Below are positions 50,783 to 59,639 of a DNA stretch of 64,000 nt, one piece after another. The stretch spans positions 20,176 through 84,175 of the forward strand of contig NZ_JAKRNM010000016.1 of NCBI RefSeq assembly GCF_022346995.1. Direction: 5' to 3'. Within the stretch, counting starts at the first letter, position 1, and every line of letters starts with the position of its first letter. The translations under genes were made by a program, and so were the position numbers. Under the pieces are notes generated by a model. That model had not been told where the DNA came from. It was given only the letters and a program-made list of their open reading frames with translations, and did no database searches. Source of the DNA: Paenibacillus sp. ACRRY. Its GTDB lineage: Bacteria > Bacillota > Bacilli > Paenibacillales > Paenibacillaceae.

Positions 50783-52033
50783 ATGAAACAAATGATCGTA
50801 CATAATGAAAACAACCTCATGCAAATGGCGCTTCTGGAAGAGGGCAAAGCTGTGGAATTTACGGCAGAACGTACACGCGAACGCGGACTGCTTGGTTCGT
50901 TTTTCAAAGGACGGGTCGTCAACGTGCTACCGGGTATGCAGGCTGCTTTTGTGGATATAGGTCAGAAAAAAAATGCCTTTCTATATGTGGATGATGTCCT
51001 GCACCCTCATTTGGAGAAACAACCCAAGGTGAAACCTTCAATCTCCGAATTGCTTCGTCCAGGTCAGAATATCATCGTTCAGGTTCTGAAAGAGCCAGTA
51101 GGAAGCAAAGGAGCCCGGGTGACGACACATTACTCACTACCGGGCCGATGGCTTGTCTACATGCCGATAGCGGACTACATAGCCGTCTCGAAGAAGATTG
51201 CCCGTGAAGGGGATCGCTCCCGTCTTAAGGCATTGGGTGATCAGCTCAGACGTGGGGAGGAAGGGCTGATCATTCGAACCGTATCCGCAGAAGAGCAGCG
51301 GGAAGCCATAGAGGCTGACTTGGAAACGTTGCGTGAGCAGTGGCGTTTGATATGCGAAAAAGCAGACAGTTTGCCTTCACCGAGCCTGTTGCATCGGGAT
51401 CACAGCATGGTTCAGCGAATTATTCGGGATGTGTATACTCCAGGCAGCGATGAGGTCATTACAGATAGCGAAGGACAAGCCCGGGAAGTGAGGGCTTTGC
51501 TGGAAGAGATCAGTCCGGGTCATCAGCCGAAGGTACAGGTTTACCGGGGAGCAGAGTCGATCTTCGCTGCGTATGGTGTTCAAGAGCAATTAAATAAGGA
51601 TTTTGCACGCAAAGTATGGCTTCCCGGCGGTGGTTACATCGTCATTGATCATACAGAGGCACTTACCGTGGTGGATGTCAATACAGGCAAATTCACCGGA
51701 GGCGGCGGGGATAGTCTGGAAGAAACCGTAACGGAAACCAACATGCAGGCAGCAGTTGAAATTGCACGGTTAATGCGTTTGCGGGACATTGGCGGCATGA
51801 TCATTGTGGACTTTATTGATATGGAAGAAGCGACCAACCGGCAGGAAGTTGCTGCAACGCTGGAGGCTGAACTCAAAAAAGACCGAACGAAGGCTTTTGT
51901 CATGGGCTGGACCAAGCTGGGTCTGCTTGAACTTACGCGTAAAAAAGTTCGGGAAGAAAGTACACTTCCTTATGTGGAGCCTTGTTCCTCTTGTCATGGG
52001 ACAGGTAAAAGATATATTTCTCCATTGCATTGA
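50783..52033 (+). CDS. rng: Ribonuclease E/G family protein
   Basis: 416 residues from ATG 50783, 6 nt after AGAGGT (TTG 50762 upstream is poorer). An S1 RNA-binding domain at the N-terminus ('GSFFKGRVVNVLPGMQAAFVDIGQKKNAFLY') is followed by the RNase E/G catalytic domain. Its DNase I-like subdomain shows 'VVDVNTGKFTGGG' and 'RDIGGMIIVDFIDME', with the metal-binding acids. A CSSCHGTG zinc-link-like motif lies at the C-terminus. The short length fits RNase G rather than RNase E. B. subtilis lacks this enzyme; in paenibacilli and clostridia it often lies before rplU. Confidence 0.92.
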   Translation: MKQMIVHNENNLMQMALLEEGKAVEFTAERTRERGLLGSFFKGRVVNVLPGMQAAFVDIGQKKNAFLYVDDVLHPHLEKQPKVKPSISELLRPGQNIIVQVLKEPVGSKGARVTTHYSLPGRWLVYMPIADYIAVSKKIAREGDRSRLKALGDQLRRGEEGLIIRTVSAEEQREAIEADLETLREQWRLICEKADSLPSPSLLHRDHSMVQRIIRDVYTPGSDEVITDSEGQAREVRALLEEISPGHQPKVQVYRGAESIFAAYGVQEQLNKDFARKVWLPGGGYIVIDHTEALTVVDVNTGKFTGGGGDSLEETVTETNMQAAVEIARLMRLRDIGGMIIVDFIDMEEATNRQEVAATLEAELKKDRTKAFVMGWTKLGLLELTRKKVREESTLPYVEPCSSCHGTGKRYISPLH

Positions 52034-52058
52034 TTTTTGCTCGCGATGATGATATAAT
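52030..52058 (+). promoter_or_regulatory. Sigma-A promoter of rplU
   Basis: TTGATT and TATAAT with a 17-nt spacer, overlapping the end of rng and about 130 nt before rplU. Confidence 0.75.
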
Positions 52059-52074
52059 CGTCAGGTATGTGTTT

Positions 52075-52175
52075 AGCCAATTGGTCTTGCACATGCTGTA
52101 ACCGCACTGGCCGGGTACAAGAACAGCTCCGCAAGGAGACTGTCACCTGAGACCGGGCGAGTCTGAGACATGAGG
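52075..52175 (+). promoter_or_regulatory. L21 ribosomal-protein leader (predicted)
   Basis: Leader between the promoter and rplU with ACCGCACTGGCCGGGTACAAG and a GCTCCGCAAGGAG hairpin, features I associate with the L21_leader family upstream of rplU in Bacillota. It presumably mediates autogenous control by L21; the exact limits are approximate. Confidence 0.65.
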
Positions 52176-52188
52176 AGGTGCAAGGCAA

Positions 52189-52500
52189 ATGTACGCAATT
52201 ATTGAAACAGGCGGCAAACAGTACAAAGTCCAAGAGGGCGATGTTCTGTTCATCGAGAAATTGACTGCGAACGATGGCGAAAGCGTAACGTTCGACCGTG
52301 TCCTGGCTGTATCTAACGATCAAGGTTTGACAGCAGGTACACCATTGGTTTCCGGAGCTACTGTAACGGCTAAAGTGGAGAAACATGGCAAAGGTCAAAA
52401 GGTTGTTGTATACAAATACAAACCGAAAAAGAACTACCATGTGAAGCAAGGTCACCGTCAACCGTACACTAAAGTAACTATCGAGAAAATCCAAGCGTAA
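52189..52500 (+). CDS. rplU: 50S ribosomal protein L21
   Basis: 103 residues. 'MYAIIETGGKQYKVQEGD' at the N-terminus and 'KYKPKKNYHVKQGHRQPYT' near the C-terminus are the L21 signatures. It binds 23S rRNA. GAGGAGGTG precedes the ATG. First gene of rplU-prp-rpmA, controlled by the leader upstream. Confidence 0.98.
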   Translation: MYAIIETGGKQYKVQEGDVLFIEKLTANDGESVTFDRVLAVSNDQGLTAGTPLVSGATVTAKVEKHGKGQKVVVYKYKPKKNYHVKQGHRQPYTKVTIEKIQA

Positions 52501-52513
52501 GAGGGTGCGATAA

Positions 52514-52843
52514 GTGATTATCGTTCAAATCTTTCGTAACGATGACGAGAGCATCGATCGCTTTTCCATCAAAGGGCATGCCAATTATGCCAAGCGGGGA
52601 GAAGATATCGTATGTGCCGGGGTATCCGCTGTTACAGTGGGTACAGTGAATTCGATTGAAGCACTGACTGGTATCGAAATGGATGCCAAAATGAAGAATG
52701 GCTTTTTAAGCGCTTCTTTGCCAGTGTTGGAGAGAGACGGAACTTGGTCCCAGGTGCAATTGCTGCTCGAATCTATGGTTCTTATGCTCACTGATATTGC
52801 AGAGTCATACGGGAAGTATATTAAGATAGAGCAACTCAAATAA
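52514..52843 (+). CDS. prp: Ribosomal-processing cysteine protease Prp (YsxB)
   Basis: 109 residues, GTG start at 52514. Catalytic His22 ('KGHANYAKRGEDIVC') and Cys34 ('DIVCAGVSAV') are at the positions known for Staphylococcus Prp. It removes the N-terminal peptide of L27, whose gene follows by 23 nt and indeed encodes such a peptide. Cytoplasmic. Confidence 0.95.
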   Translation: MIIVQIFRNDDESIDRFSIKGHANYAKRGEDIVCAGVSAVTVGTVNSIEALTGIEMDAKMKNGFLSASLPVLERDGTWSQVQLLLESMVLMLTDIAESYGKYIKIEQLK

Positions 52844-52866
52844 GTAAAGAAGGAGGACAACCAATC

Positions 52867-53178
52867 ATGTTGAAATTAAATCTTCAGTTATTCGCATCGA
52901 AAAAAGGTGTAGGTTCCACGAAGAACGGTCGTGACAGTAGAGCGCAACGCCTTGGCGTTAAGCGTGCTGACGGTCAAACAGTAACTGGTGGTAGCATTCT
53001 TGTTCGCCAACGCGGAACAAAAATCCACCCAGGTACGAACGTGGGTATCGGTAAAGATGACACTTTGTTTGCGAAAGTTGACGGCGTTGTGAAATTCGAA
53101 CGTTGGGGACGCGATCGCAAAAAAGTAAGCATTTACCCTGTGGACGTTGCTCCAGTAGCAGCTGCAGTAAAAGCATAA
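52867..53178 (+). CDS. rpmA: 50S ribosomal protein L27 with cleavable N-terminus
   Basis: 103 residues. The N-terminus 'MLKLNLQLFASKKG' contains the Bacillota extension ending in Phe9, after which Prp would cut to expose Ala10, needed near the peptidyl-transferase centre. 'GSTKNGRDSRAQRLGVKRADGQ' is typical L27. GAAGGAGGA precedes the ATG. Followed by a terminator. Confidence 0.98.
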   Translation: MLKLNLQLFASKKGVGSTKNGRDSRAQRLGVKRADGQTVTGGSILVRQRGTKIHPGTNVGIGKDDTLFAKVDGVVKFERWGRDRKKVSIYPVDVAPVAAAVKA

Positions 53179-53197
53179 TATCGGCATTCCGCCTAAG

Positions 53198-53235
53198 GAG
53201 CCTTCGGCATTTTTGCCGGAGGCTCTTTGTATTTA
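53198..53235 (+). terminator. Terminator of rplU-prp-rpmA
   Basis: GAGCCTTCGGCA / TGCCGGAGGCTC stem with one wobble, then TTTGTATTT. Confidence 0.8.
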
Positions 53236-53340
53236 GGATCGGTATAGATGTTTTCGATAATGAACTGGCAGAAAAGACATGTTATACTTGGTTACGGTGG
53301 GGTTTAAAACCAACCGAGTTTTGTAGAACGGGGAGAAGCC

Positions 53341-54078
53341 ATGAAATCTTGGAAAAGAGTGCCGTGGATTGCGGCATGTTCACTTCTGATTCCTTTGGTT
53401 TTCGTTGTGCTGTATCCGGCAGCCATTTCGAGTGCTGTATGCGCATTGTGGTCCGTGGCCGTAATCTTTGTTTCGATGAATGTGATGAAGAGGCAGGCGG
53501 AAGCGGAACGCAGAACCATCATACAATCTATGGAAAAGACAGCAATTGCATCACTAAATCATCATCGGCATGATTGGATGAACGATCTTCAGGTGTTATA
53601 TGGATATCTTCGGCTGGGCAAACTTGATAAATCCGTGCAATGTGTGGAAAGAATAAAAGAACGGGTAACCGAGGAAAGTCGGATCTCCAAATTAGGCATT
53701 CCCTCACTCGTTTTTTATCTCCAGTCTTTTCGTGCCAGTGGCGCCGCGCTGGAATTGCATGTGGAAGTCGAGGAAGAGTTGCAGCTTAGTGCTCTGATCT
53801 CTCCCGAGGATGGCGAGTCGCTTACGGGCGCAATTGCAGATGCAATCAGAGCCTATCAATACGGTGGCGGCCGGTCGTCTTGGGGAGAGGTTCGCAAACT
53901 GACCTTGAACTTCGGACAGGACCATGGGGATGTGGTTGTTCGGCTGGACGGGGATCAAACACCCGATCCGGAAACATTGCGGCAGCTTAATGCCGTACTC
54001 AAAGGAAAAAAAGTCAGAACGGAGCAGATTCCGTCTGAAGACACGTTTATACAATTTAGAATGCCGTGTGGAATATAG
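53341..54078 (+). CDS. spo0B: Sporulation initiation phosphotransferase Spo0B-like, with N-terminal membrane anchor
   Basis: 245 residues. Phosphorelay protein that passes phosphate from Spo0F to Spo0A. The phospho-acceptor is most likely His77 in 'HHRHDWMNDLQVLYGYL', followed by the four-helix-bundle dimer region and a degenerate ATPase-like C-terminal domain. Residues about 8-48 form two hydrophobic segments ('WIAACSLLIPLVFVVLYPAA' and 'AVCALWSVAVIFVSM'), an anchor that I do not recall in B. subtilis Spo0B, which is soluble. Position between rpmA and obg matches Bacillus. GGGGAG precedes the ATG. obg follows after 15 nt. Confidence 0.9.
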   Translation: MKSWKRVPWIAACSLLIPLVFVVLYPAAISSAVCALWSVAVIFVSMNVMKRQAEAERRTIIQSMEKTAIASLNHHRHDWMNDLQVLYGYLRLGKLDKSVQCVERIKERVTEESRISKLGIPSLVFYLQSFRASGAALELHVEVEEELQLSALISPEDGESLTGAIADAIRAYQYGGGRSSWGEVRKLTLNFGQDHGDVVVRLDGDQTPDPETLRQLNAVLKGKKVRTEQIPSEDTFIQFRMPCGI

Positions 54079-54093
54079 GAAGAAGGGGTAGCC

Positions 54094-55404
54094 ATGTTTG
54101 TAGATAAAGCGAAGATTTATGTAAAAGCAGGAGACGGAGGAGACGGAATTATTTCGTTCCGTCGTGAGAAGTATGTACCAAACGGCGGACCTGCCGGGGG
54201 TGATGGAGGCAGAGGAGCTGACATCATTTTCCGCGTGGATGAAGGTTTGCGTACATTGATGGATTTCCGATACCAGCGTCACTTCAAGGCCCCTCGTGGT
54301 GAGAAGGGACGTAATAAAAGTCAGCATGGTGCGAACGCTGAGAACATGATTGTGCGTATTCCACCTGGGACTGTGATTTTGGATGAAGACAGTGGAGAAG
54401 TATTGGCAGACCTGACACGTCATGGTCAACAGGTTGTCGTTGCGCGTGGTGGCCGAGGTGGCCGGGGGAATATCCGGTTTGCAACACCGAACAATCCAGC
54501 TCCTGAACTTGCCGAAAATGGTGAAGAGGGCCAAGAACGCTATATTGTGCTTGAGCTTAAAGTTATGGCGGATGTGGGTTTGGTTGGTTTCCCGAGTGTC
54601 GGGAAATCTACACTATTGTCGGTTGTATCAGCGGCGAAGCCGAAAATCGGAGCCTATCACTTTACGACTATTACACCTAACCTCGGTGTAGTTGGAGTAG
54701 GTGAAGGACGCAGCTTCGTTATGGCTGACTTGCCAGGATTGATTGAAGGTGCTCATGAAGGCATCGGACTTGGACATGAGTTTTTGCGCCATGTTGAACG
54801 TACCCGCATCATTATTCACGTTGTGGATATGTCTGGTTCGGAAGGACGCGATCCGTTTGAGGACTGGGTCAAAATCAATGACGAGCTGAAACTGTACAAT
54901 CCGGTACTCGCGGAGAGACCTCAGATTGTGGCAGCCAACAAAATGGATATGCCGGAATCGGAAGAGAATCTGGAGCAATTTATGCAAAAGGTTCGTGAAG
55001 TTCAACCGGATATCGAAATCATGCCGATCTCGTCTCTCACTCGTAAAGGAATTCAAGAACTCCTGTATCGTGCGGCAGATCTGCTTGATCAGATTCCGGA
55101 CGAAGTCGTGGTGGAAGAAGTAGCGGACATATCTGAACGTAAAGTGTACAGTCTGGATAAGAAAGAAGACGAAGGCTTCCGTATTGTGCGGGAGAATGAA
55201 ATCTTTGTTGTTGAGAGTGCCAAGATTGATCGCATGATGAAACGGATGCAGCTGAACTCGCATGAGGCCATCCTTAAACTGGCGCGTACACTGCGTTATA
55301 TGGGTGTGGATGAAGAGCTTCGTAAACGTGGCGCTGAAGAAGGCACGATTGTGCGTATTGGCGATTTCGAATTTGAATTCGTAGAAGGCAGCAGCTACTA
55401 TTAA
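54094..55404 (+). CDS. obg: GTPase Obg/CgtA
   Basis: 436 residues. An N-terminal Gly-rich Obg fold ('VKAGDGGDGIISFRREKYVP', 'GGDGGRGADIIF'), a G domain with 'GLVGFPSVGKSTLLS', 'DLPGLIEGAHEGIGLG' and 'NKMDMPESE', and a C-terminal OCT domain ending 'RIGDFEFEFVEGSSYY'. It acts in 50S assembly, the stringent response and sporulation onset. Probably co-transcribed with spo0B. A strong terminator follows. Confidence 0.98.
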   Translation: MFVDKAKIYVKAGDGGDGIISFRREKYVPNGGPAGGDGGRGADIIFRVDEGLRTLMDFRYQRHFKAPRGEKGRNKSQHGANAENMIVRIPPGTVILDEDSGEVLADLTRHGQQVVVARGGRGGRGNIRFATPNNPAPELAENGEEGQERYIVLELKVMADVGLVGFPSVGKSTLLSVVSAAKPKIGAYHFTTITPNLGVVGVGEGRSFVMADLPGLIEGAHEGIGLGHEFLRHVERTRIIIHVVDMSGSEGRDPFEDWVKINDELKLYNPVLAERPQIVAANKMDMPESEENLEQFMQKVREVQPDIEIMPISSLTRKGIQELLYRAADLLDQIPDEVVVEEVADISERKVYSLDKKEDEGFRIVRENEIFVVESAKIDRMMKRMQLNSHEAILKLARTLRYMGVDEELRKRGAEEGTIVRIGDFEFEFVEGSSYY

Positions 55405-55456
55405 GTTTGAAATGTAAAATTACTGTATGGCTGTGCTCATATAAACGAGCATGTAG

Positions 55457-55498
55457 ACGCAGAGAAGTGGGAAAAGACCCGCTGCTCTGCGTTTTTTT
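55457..55498 (+). terminator. Terminator of spo0B-obg
   Basis: ACGCAGAG / CTCTGCGT with an inner GTGGG/CCCGC helix, then TTTTTTT. Confidence 0.9.
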
Positions 55499-55646
55499 GT
55501 TTTTCCTAACATGAGGCAGGGAGAACCTTGTATACTTTGAGAAACGGTTTTGAAAAAAATAGACATGTAACGTATTGCCCTTTTAGTATAGATCCGATAT
55601 AATGTCCACTATATGAAAACATGAGTCTTTGAGGAGAGGACGTTCT

Positions 55647-56084
55647 GTGAATGAACGCTATTACTTAGTACGGGAAGACATTTTGCCAGAAGCTGTGGTG
55701 AAGACGATGCAGGTGAAAGAGCTGCTGGCTTCAGGGGATGTCAAAACAGTGCATGAAGCGGTAGAGCAAGTCGGATTAAGCCGAAGTGCTTTTTATAAGT
55801 ATAAGGATGGAATTCACCTCATCAACCAATTGGAACGGGAAAGAATCGTCACCATATCGATTGATCTGGAGCATCAGTCTGGTATATTGTCTCGTGTGTT
55901 GGGACATGTGGCAGGATATGGAGCCAACGTACTCACGATTAATCAGAGTATCCCGCTTCAGGGAAGAGCCAATGTCGTTATCTCGGTAGAGACGTCACAT
56001 CTTCACGGAGAGATCGGAGAAATGTTGGATCGGATGCAGGATATGCCGGGAGTTCGGCGCACACGGATTGTAGGTCAGGGTTAG
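55647..56084 (+). CDS. pheB: ACT domain protein PheB
   Basis: 145 residues from GTG 55647, 7 nt after GAGGAGAGG (a TTG at 55629 is less likely). The N-terminal part looks like a helix-turn-helix ('VHEAVEQVGLSRSAFYKYKDGIHLI'), and the C-terminal part is an ACT domain ('IVTISIDLEHQSGILSRVLG'). In B. subtilis it lies between obg and pheA; its role is unclear, probably sensing an amino acid. Here it is separated from pheA by hom-thrC-thrB. Confidence 0.9.
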   Translation: MNERYYLVREDILPEAVVKTMQVKELLASGDVKTVHEAVEQVGLSRSAFYKYKDGIHLINQLERERIVTISIDLEHQSGILSRVLGHVAGYGANVLTINQSIPLQGRANVVISVETSHLHGEIGEMLDRMQDMPGVRRTRIVGQG

Positions 56085-56192
56085 CTGGATTTTATCTCAT
56101 AACGTCCGGGTATATGAAAAAAAACTGCTTCATTGTACATAGAGAGTGTACAGAGATGGCAGACATAAAAGACATTAGGGGGTAGATCGTTA

Positions 56193-57479
56193 GTGAAACC
56201 GGTAAAAGTGGGATTATTGGGACTCGGGACTGTAGGTACTGGGGTCGTTCGTATCGTAGAAGGGAACCAAGAGGATCTGAGCAGTCAGGTCGGCTCACCG
56301 ATTGTAATCGAGAAGATTTCTGTAAAAAATACGGTTAAGGATCGCGTCATTGCTGTGGATCGTGACAAACTGACGGAAGATCCGTGGGAAGTGATACGCC
56401 ACCCGGACATTGATGTCATCGTGGAGGTTATGGGCGGTATTGAACAGACGAAGGAGTACATCCTTGAAGCGCTGGAGCGGGGGAAACATATCGTTACGGC
56501 CAATAAGGACCTGATGGCTCTTCATGGCTCCGAGATTTTGGCGAAGGCACAGGAGAAGAAATGTGATGTCTTCTATGAAGCGAGCGTGGCCGGTGGGATT
56601 CCCATTATCCGCACCCTGATTGAAGGTTTCTCCTCTGATCGGATTACCCGTATTATGGGGATTGTGAACGGAACAACGAACTTTATTTTGACCAAAATGA
56701 GCCAGGAAGGCGCTTCTTATGAAGAAGTTCTTGCAGAGGCACAGGCTCTGGGTTATGCGGAAGCCGATCCAACTTCGGATGTGGAGGGACTGGATGCCGC
56801 TCGCAAAATGGCAATACTGGGAACGTTGGGGTTCCGCACCAATGTGGAGCTGCAAGATGTGGCGGTTAGTGGTATTTCGTCCGTAACCCGTGAGGACATT
56901 ACGTATGCCAGAAGACTCGGTTATGAGATGAAACTGCTTGGGATTGCGGATTGCCGTGATGATGAGATCAATATCAGTGTACAGCCTACCATGGTGAGAC
57001 AGAGTCACCCGATTGCCTCCGTTAATGGCGTGTTCAATGCAGTTTATGTTCATGGGGAAGCAGTAGGCGAAACGATGTTCTATGGTGCGGGTGCAGGTGA
57101 ACTTCCAACGGCCACTTCCGTCGTTGCAGATCTGGTGGCTGTGATCAAAAACCTGAAGCTTGGCGTAAATGGACTTAAAGCCATCGTTCCTTACAAGCAG
57201 AAGCGTCTGCAAAGCGATGAACAGATTATGTCGAAGAACTTCATTTTGCTGCACGTGGACGACAAAGCCGGCGTTTTGGCGCAAATCACGCAAATTTTTG
57301 CCGAGTATGAAGTCAGCCTGGCTTCGGTAGTTCAACAGCCAAACGAGCATAACCCGGATGCCGAGATCATCATCGTTACTCATAATGCAAGCAAGGCAAG
57401 CATGGATAAAGTGTTGAAACACTTTGAATCCCTTAACGTTATTCGCCGCATCAAGAGTGTATATCGGGTTGAGGGTTAA
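56193..57479 (+). CDS. hom: Homoserine dehydrogenase
   Basis: 428 residues, GTG start. The Rossmann N-terminus reads 'VGLLGLGTVGTGVVRIVEGN'. The catalytic region has 'GIVNGTTNFILTKMSQEG' and 'EADPTSDVEGLDAARKMAIL', with the conserved Lys in this stretch. A C-terminal ACT domain ('LLHVDDKAGVLAQITQIFAEYEVSL') probably gives feedback control by threonine. It reduces aspartate semialdehyde to homoserine. It starts the hom-thrC-thrB set. Confidence 0.97.
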   Translation: MKPVKVGLLGLGTVGTGVVRIVEGNQEDLSSQVGSPIVIEKISVKNTVKDRVIAVDRDKLTEDPWEVIRHPDIDVIVEVMGGIEQTKEYILEALERGKHIVTANKDLMALHGSEILAKAQEKKCDVFYEASVAGGIPIIRTLIEGFSSDRITRIMGIVNGTTNFILTKMSQEGASYEEVLAEAQALGYAEADPTSDVEGLDAARKMAILGTLGFRTNVELQDVAVSGISSVTREDITYARRLGYEMKLLGIADCRDDEINISVQPTMVRQSHPIASVNGVFNAVYVHGEAVGETMFYGAGAGELPTATSVVADLVAVIKNLKLGVNGLKAIVPYKQKRLQSDEQIMSKNFILLHVDDKAGVLAQITQIFAEYEVSLASVVQQPNEHNPDAEIIIVTHNASKASMDKVLKHFESLNVIRRIKSVYRVEG

Positions 57480-57603
57480 TGTAGGGTTAACTCCATAATC
57501 ATGTACTGTTTGAATTGTTGAATTGAATTGAATGCACAATTATTCATTATATAATTTCAGGTCTTCATATTCGTATTACTTAATCATAAAGGAGCTTATT
57601 ACA

Positions 57604-58674
57604 ATGAGATATCAAGGATTGCTGCAAACGTACAAAGAGTACCTTCCGGTTAATGAAAATACACCTATGCTTACGCTTCAGGAAGGAAACACGCCACTGA
57701 TTCATGCCGAAAATCTGTCCAAGGAACTCGGACTGAATCTATATTTTAAATACGAAGGTTTGAACCCAAGTGGTTCTTTCAAAGACCGCGGTATGGTAAT
57801 GGCTGTTGCAAAAGCAATGGAAGAGGGCAGCCGTACGATCATGTGTGCCTCCACAGGTAATACTTCTGCAGCTGCTGCAGCATATGCGGCACGCGGTGGT
57901 CTGAACTGCATCGTATTGATCCCTAATAATAACATCGCACTGGGCAAGCTGGCACAAGCCATGATCTACGGGGCCAAGGTGATTGCGATTAACGGTAACT
58001 TCGACCGTGCACTTGAAATTGTACGTGAGATTACAGCGAAGCACCCAATTACTCTGGTGAACTCTGTGAATCCTTACCGTATTGAAGGTCAGAAAACAGC
58101 TGCATTTGAAGTGGTTGATCAATTGGGCCAAGCACCTGATGTACTCGCAATCCCAGTCGGCAATGCAGGGAACATCTCTGCTTACTGGAAAGGCTTCAAA
58201 GAATACAAAGAGGCGGGGAAATCGGACTCCTTGCCACGGATGGTTGGGTTCGAAGCAGAAGGCGCGATGGCAATCGTTAAGGGGGAGCCGATTCTTGAGC
58301 CAGAGACTGTGGCAACTGCGATCCGCATCGGTAACCCGGCTAGCTGGAAGACCGCTGTAACCGCGGCTGAAGAGTCTGGTGGACAGATCAATTATGTAAC
58401 AGACGAGGAAATCTTGACAGCATATCGTACGATTGCAGCACGGGAAGGTATCTTCGCTGAACCGGCATCGGCCGCTTCGGTTGCAGGAGTATATAAATTG
58501 AAAGAGGAAGGATACTTTAAAGGCGGAGAGACGGTTGTATGTGTCTTGACGGGCCATGGTTTGAAAGATCCGAACATCGCCATTAAAACGGTAGCAACAG
58601 AGCCGCTTGTAGTAGATGATTCGGAAGAAGCAGTTATGGCAGCTATTGCACAGCTGGAGCAGCAATCCGTATGA
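57604..58674 (+). CDS. thrC: Threonine synthase
   Basis: 356 residues from ATG 57604 with AAGGAGC upstream (the frame is open to 57532). PLP enzyme converting O-phosphohomoserine to threonine. PLP lysine Lys60 in 'LNPSGSFKDRGMV'; the phosphate loop region has 'VGNAGNISAYWKG'. Its stop overlaps the thrB start (ATGA). Confidence 0.97.
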   Translation: MRYQGLLQTYKEYLPVNENTPMLTLQEGNTPLIHAENLSKELGLNLYFKYEGLNPSGSFKDRGMVMAVAKAMEEGSRTIMCASTGNTSAAAAAYAARGGLNCIVLIPNNNIALGKLAQAMIYGAKVIAINGNFDRALEIVREITAKHPITLVNSVNPYRIEGQKTAAFEVVDQLGQAPDVLAIPVGNAGNISAYWKGFKEYKEAGKSDSLPRMVGFEAEGAMAIVKGEPILEPETVATAIRIGNPASWKTAVTAAEESGGQINYVTDEEILTAYRTIAAREGIFAEPASAASVAGVYKLKEEGYFKGGETVVCVLTGHGLKDPNIAIKTVATEPLVVDDSEEAVMAAIAQLEQQSV

Positions 58675-59639
58675 GTTTGAAGCAAAGTGTTACAGTAAAA
58701 GTACCGGCAAGTACAGCCAATCTGGGTCCAGGGTTCGATACCCTGGGCATGGCATTGTCTTTGTATGCCTGGATTGAGATGAAGCCGTCCGAACAGACAG
58801 TGTTTCATCTGTATGGAGATCATTTGAATGGTTTGCCAACGGATAAATCCAATCTAATCTACGAAGTCGCACAGATGGTATTCAATGAAGCAGGTGTGTC
58901 TGTTCCTGAACTGGAGATTTCGATGGTTTCGGATATTCCTCTTACCCGCGGACTGGGAAGCAGCGCATCTGCCATAGTTGGTGCACTGGCTGCCGCGAAC
59001 GCATTAATTGGTTCTCCGCTATCGGATGATAAGTTAATGGATATGGCTACTTCGCTCGAAAAGCACCCGGATAATGTGGGGGCTTCTCTATATGGGGGTA
59101 TCATTGCGGCTGCGTGGGATGGCATTCGTGTGGATCACATCCGTATTGAGCCGCACCAGGATTTACAGTCGTTAGTCATTGTGCCTGACTTCGAACTATC
59201 GACTTCAAAAGCAAGAAATGTCATCCCGCAGCAATTTGGCAAGTCGGATGTCGTGCATAATATCAGCAGATCTTCTCTGTTGGTTGCAGCGCTGGCAAGC
59301 GGGCGACTGGATATGATACAAAGGGCGATGCTCGATCGTATTCACCAACCATATCGGACATCTTTGGTACCCGGCATGACTGAAATTTTGGAACATGCTG
59401 TACAACATGGCGCTTTGGGGGCTGCACTAAGTGGAGCTGGACCAACCGTTCTGACATTGGTGGATCGGCATGATCCTCGCAAAGCCGAGCTGGAACAGTA
59501 TTTGATGGAGACCATGGCCAAGGAAGGCATTAATGCGACGTCTCTATGGCTGGATCCGGACCTGGACGGTGTAACCGTGCTGCCTGATCAAGATGAACGT
59601 CCTTTTTTGGACAGAATTAAAGGGGAAGTTAAAGCATGA
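58671..59639 (+). CDS. thrB: Homoserine kinase
   Basis: 322 residues, GHMP kinase. 'VPASTANLGPGFDTLGMALSLY' and the ATP loop 'PLTRGLGSSASAIVGALAAAN' are the signatures; 'GALGAALSGAGPTVLTLV' is the C-terminal GHMP motif. It phosphorylates homoserine for ThrC. It overlaps both thrC and pheA by 4 nt. Confidence 0.97.
   Translation: MSLKQSVTVKVPASTANLGPGFDTLGMALSLYAWIEMKPSEQTVFHLYGDHLNGLPTDKSNLIYEVAQMVFNEAGVSVPELEISMVSDIPLTRGLGSSASAIVGALAAANALIGSPLSDDKLMDMATSLEKHPDNVGASLYGGIIAAAWDGIRVDHIRIEPHQDLQSLVIVPDFELSTSKARNVIPQQFGKSDVVHNISRSSLLVAALASGRLDMIQRAMLDRIHQPYRTSLVPGMTEILEHAVQHGALGAALSGAGPTVLTLVDRHDPRKAELEQYLMETMAKEGINATSLWLDPDLDGVTVLPDQDERPFLDRIKGEVKA

Noticed and set aside
56295..57539. 414-codon open frame antisense to hom
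   Set aside because: Shadow of the clear homoserine dehydrogenase gene; composition is implausible and no motif is present.
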